A stretch of DNA of 33,525 bases from Actinomycetota bacterium (GTDB lineage: Bacteria > Actinomycetota > Thermoleophilia > RBG-16-64-13): assembly GCA_023483915.1 (NCBI GenBank), contig JAMDEO010000193.1, positions 1 to 33,525 of the forward strand, in the 5' to 3' direction. Of the stretch, positions 31,995 through 33,525 are shown in pieces (position 1 is the stretch's first letter; each line of letters starts with the position of its first letter). The notes below the pieces were generated by a model, which saw only the letters and a list, made by a program, of their open reading frames with translations, did no database searches and was not told where the DNA came from. A program made the translations under genes and the position numbers.

Positions 31995-32270
31995 CTAGGT
32001 GAGACGGAAGCGCACACCGTACCCTCCGAGGGGATAGTGCCAGTCAAGAGCCCCGCGGTCGCACAGAAGGAGACACGTCCCACACTCCAAGCAGGCCTCG
32101 TAGGCGAACTCCACCCGGTCCCGCTCCTCGCTCCAGATGTAGCAGCGCGCCGGACAGGCAAAAGTGCAGACACGGTGGGTGCAACTCTGGCAGACATCCG
32201 GGTTGAGGCGGATGTGCGGTTCGGGGTAGATCCGGTAGCTCACAAGATCGAATAGCTCGTCCACTACCAC
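31995..32270 (-). CDS. fixX: FixX-like ferredoxin
   Basis: This 91-residue protein has nine cysteines. CLECGTCLLLC (Cys60, 63, 66, 70) forms a canonical 4Fe-4S site, and an N-terminal set CQSCTHRVCTFACP (Cys27, 30, 35, 39) plus Cys43 looks like a second or partial site. FixX proteins are fused or attached to FixC and hand electrons to quinone. The GTG at 32270 overlaps the stop of FixC by 7 bases, and an in-frame GTG two codons later is an alternative. It is sandwiched between FixC and the ETF-beta-like gene, as expected for a shared electron path. Confidence 0.9.
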   Translation of the reverse strand: MVVDELFDLVSYRIYPEPHIRLNPDVCQSCTHRVCTFACPARCYIWSEERDRVEFAYEACLECGTCLLLCDRGALDWHYPLGGYGVRFRLT

Positions 32271-33525
32271 AGGAACGCCCTCCCTCCCTGGAAGAGATCA
32301 GCCAGCAGTTGCCGCATCGTCACTTCGTCCTTGATCGCCCGCCGGCCCAGCTTGCCGATCTTCTCCTTGGGCGTGCCGTCGGAACGGTAGAGATCCTCCA
32401 TGAGTGCGCTCACCACGCGCGGATACACCGCGAACAGCCGGTCGTGGTGCAGGAAGTCGATGGCTCGGCTGAAGGTGGCGAGGTCGCGAAGGACGAAGCT
32501 CTTCTTGAGCTTTTCTCTGTAACGGGCCAGCTTTCGCGCGGAGAAGTCGCCTTCGGCAAGCGCCGCCGCCCCCGCCTGGGCTGCTATAAGACCGGAGGTC
32601 ATGGCCAGGTTCATCCCTTCCTGGGTGAGACCATTGGTGTAGCAGAAGCCGGCGGCGTCGCCGGCCACCAGCAGCCCCGCGGCGCACAGCTTCGGGACCA
32701 CGCGCATCCCGGCCTCCGGAAGGAGATGGGCCGAGTATTCCATCAGCCGCGCTCCCCGTAACAGGGACGCCACTTGGCTGGAGGCGACGAAACGTTCCAG
32801 CAGCTCATAGGGCGGAATGCTACGGGACTTAATTGAATCGAGATGCAGTACCAAGCCGACAGAAAGAGTTTCGGTCTGAGTATAGATGAAGCCGCCGCCG
32901 CGGATGCCTTCTGTGCACCCCAGGAACTCTTGGGTGGCACCTTCGCGGCCCAGAAGCCCGAAGCGCTCGTTGATCTCTTCCTCCGTCAGGTGATAGAGGG
33001 CCCTGACTCCGAGCGCCACCTGGTCCGGCCTGAAGCCGGTGTGGAGCCCGGCCTCCTGGGCCAAGAATGAGAGCGTCCCGTCACAGGCGATAACGAGAGG
33101 AGCTTCCACACTATCCCCGGAGATTCGAATCCCCCGCACCATTCCGTCACGTATCACCAGACCGTCCGCCCGACAACTGGTGAGGAGCGTCACCCCTCGA
33201 GCAACGGCCTGCTCCGCGTACCAGCGATCGAAAAACGGGCGGAACAGTGTGAAAGCGGTCAGGGTTCGATCGGATGTCGAGCCGGCCCCGGCTGGGCGGA
33301 GCGTGGAATCCGAGTGGGCCTGAAACACGAGAGAGGTTGAGGAGCCCTCCCCCGCCACTGAGAGTACCCTCTTGATGACGGCCCGCTCCCAAGGAGCCTG
33401 ATCCCAGAAGCCCGGTACCAGCTCTTCCGGAGCGGGGCAGTAGGCCATCATCCCCCCGAACATATTCTTGGCGCCGGGATACTCCCCCCGCTCCACAAGA
33501 AGGCCCTTGGCCCCTCTCTGTGCCG
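32264..33525 (-). CDS. fixC: FixC-like ETF-quinone oxidoreductase, 5' end cut by the window
   Basis: The coding sequence is open to the window end. The visible portion has 410 residues from an internal Met, with the frame continuing to at least 33525 (ending upstream in GLLVERGEYPGAKNMFGG, which in FixC follows the N-terminal GxGxxG FAD site). Later marks are FRPFFDRWYAEQAVARGV, ACDGTLSFLAQEAGL, AAGLLVAGDAAGFCYTNGLTQEGMNLAM with the FAD-binding GD, and a C-terminal ~100-residue helical region. FixC is a membrane-associated flavoprotein that accepts electrons from ETF and, with FixX, reduces quinone. It is the first visible gene of the FixC-FixX-ETF-MftF operon. Confidence 0.9.
   Translation of the reverse strand, partial: AQRGAKGLLVERGEYPGAKNMFGGMMAYCPAPEELVPGFWDQAPWERAVIKRVLSVAGEGSSTSLVFQAHSDSTLRPAGAGSTSDRTLTAFTLFRPFFDRWYAEQAVARGVTLLTSCRADGLVIRDGMVRGIRISGDSVEAPLVIACDGTLSFLAQEAGLHTGFRPDQVALGVRALYHLTEEEINERFGLLGREGATQEFLGCTEGIRGGGFIYTQTETLSVGLVLHLDSIKSRSIPPYELLERFVASSQVASLLRGARLMEYSAHLLPEAGMRVVPKLCAAGLLVAGDAAGFCYTNGLTQEGMNLAMTSGLIAAQAGAAALAEGDFSARKLARYREKLKKSFVLRDLATFSRAIDFLHHDRLFAVYPRVVSALMEDLYRSDGTPKEKIGKLGRRAIKDEVTMRQLLADLFQGGRAFLW

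Overview
This is a GC-rich bacterial window with dense gene packing, many GTG and TTG starts, and several 4-bp stop/start overlaps. A mycofactocin-type glycosyltransferase (MftF), an actinobacterial-looking set of TetR, IclR and MerR regulators, two Tat-exported multicopper oxidases and a selenocysteine tRNA suggest an environmental actinomycete-like lineage (Actinomycetota in the broad sense, possibly a deep-branching or partly anaerobic group). The taxonomic call is inference.

Region 1 (about 286-7657, plus strand) is a compact operon. It holds an IclR regulator, a HAD-fold protein, a PEP-synthase-like ATP-binding subunit, a separate phosphohistidine swivelling subunit with a large unassigned substrate domain, the alpha and beta subunits of an ADP-forming acyl-CoA ligase, and an ABC-type predicted ATPase. 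The split PEP-synthase layout recalls phenylphosphate synthase, the phenol-phosphorylating enzyme of anaerobic phenol degradation. Region 2 (7707-11321, minus strand) converges on it. It is an alternating EthD / PhlG / EthD / PhlG operon, with two Zn-dependent C-C hydrolases of the phloretin hydrolase / diacetylphloroglucinol hydrolase family, behind a clear sigma70 promoter and a perfect 14-bp tandem repeat. Together these look like a catabolic island for phenolic or polyketide-type ring ketones.

Region 3 (11419-21540) is mixed housekeeping and accessory content: a polysaccharide deacetylase, a lipoprotein trypsin-like protease, a MerR-TetR fusion regulator, a small Cys-rich protein, OsmC and EamA proteins, an MFS transporter, a MacB-type ABC pair, two response regulators and a GNAT acetyltransferase. 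Region 4 (21645-24332) is a CocE/NonD hydrolase with a cysteine at the usual nucleophilic serine, divergent from a TetR regulator.

Region 5 (24548-28522) contains two convergent Tat-exported multicopper oxidases separated by a perfect 17-bp hairpin. Region 6 (28713-29236) has a decayed tyrosine recombinase next to the 3' end of tRNA-Sec, an apparent old integration site. Region 7 (29400-33525, minus strand) is FixC (ETF-quinone oxidoreductase-like, cut by the window edge), FixX, an ETF-beta-like protein and MftF. It looks like a mycofactocin-associated path carrying electrons to quinone. No CRISPR array, complete insertion sequence or rRNA was seen.
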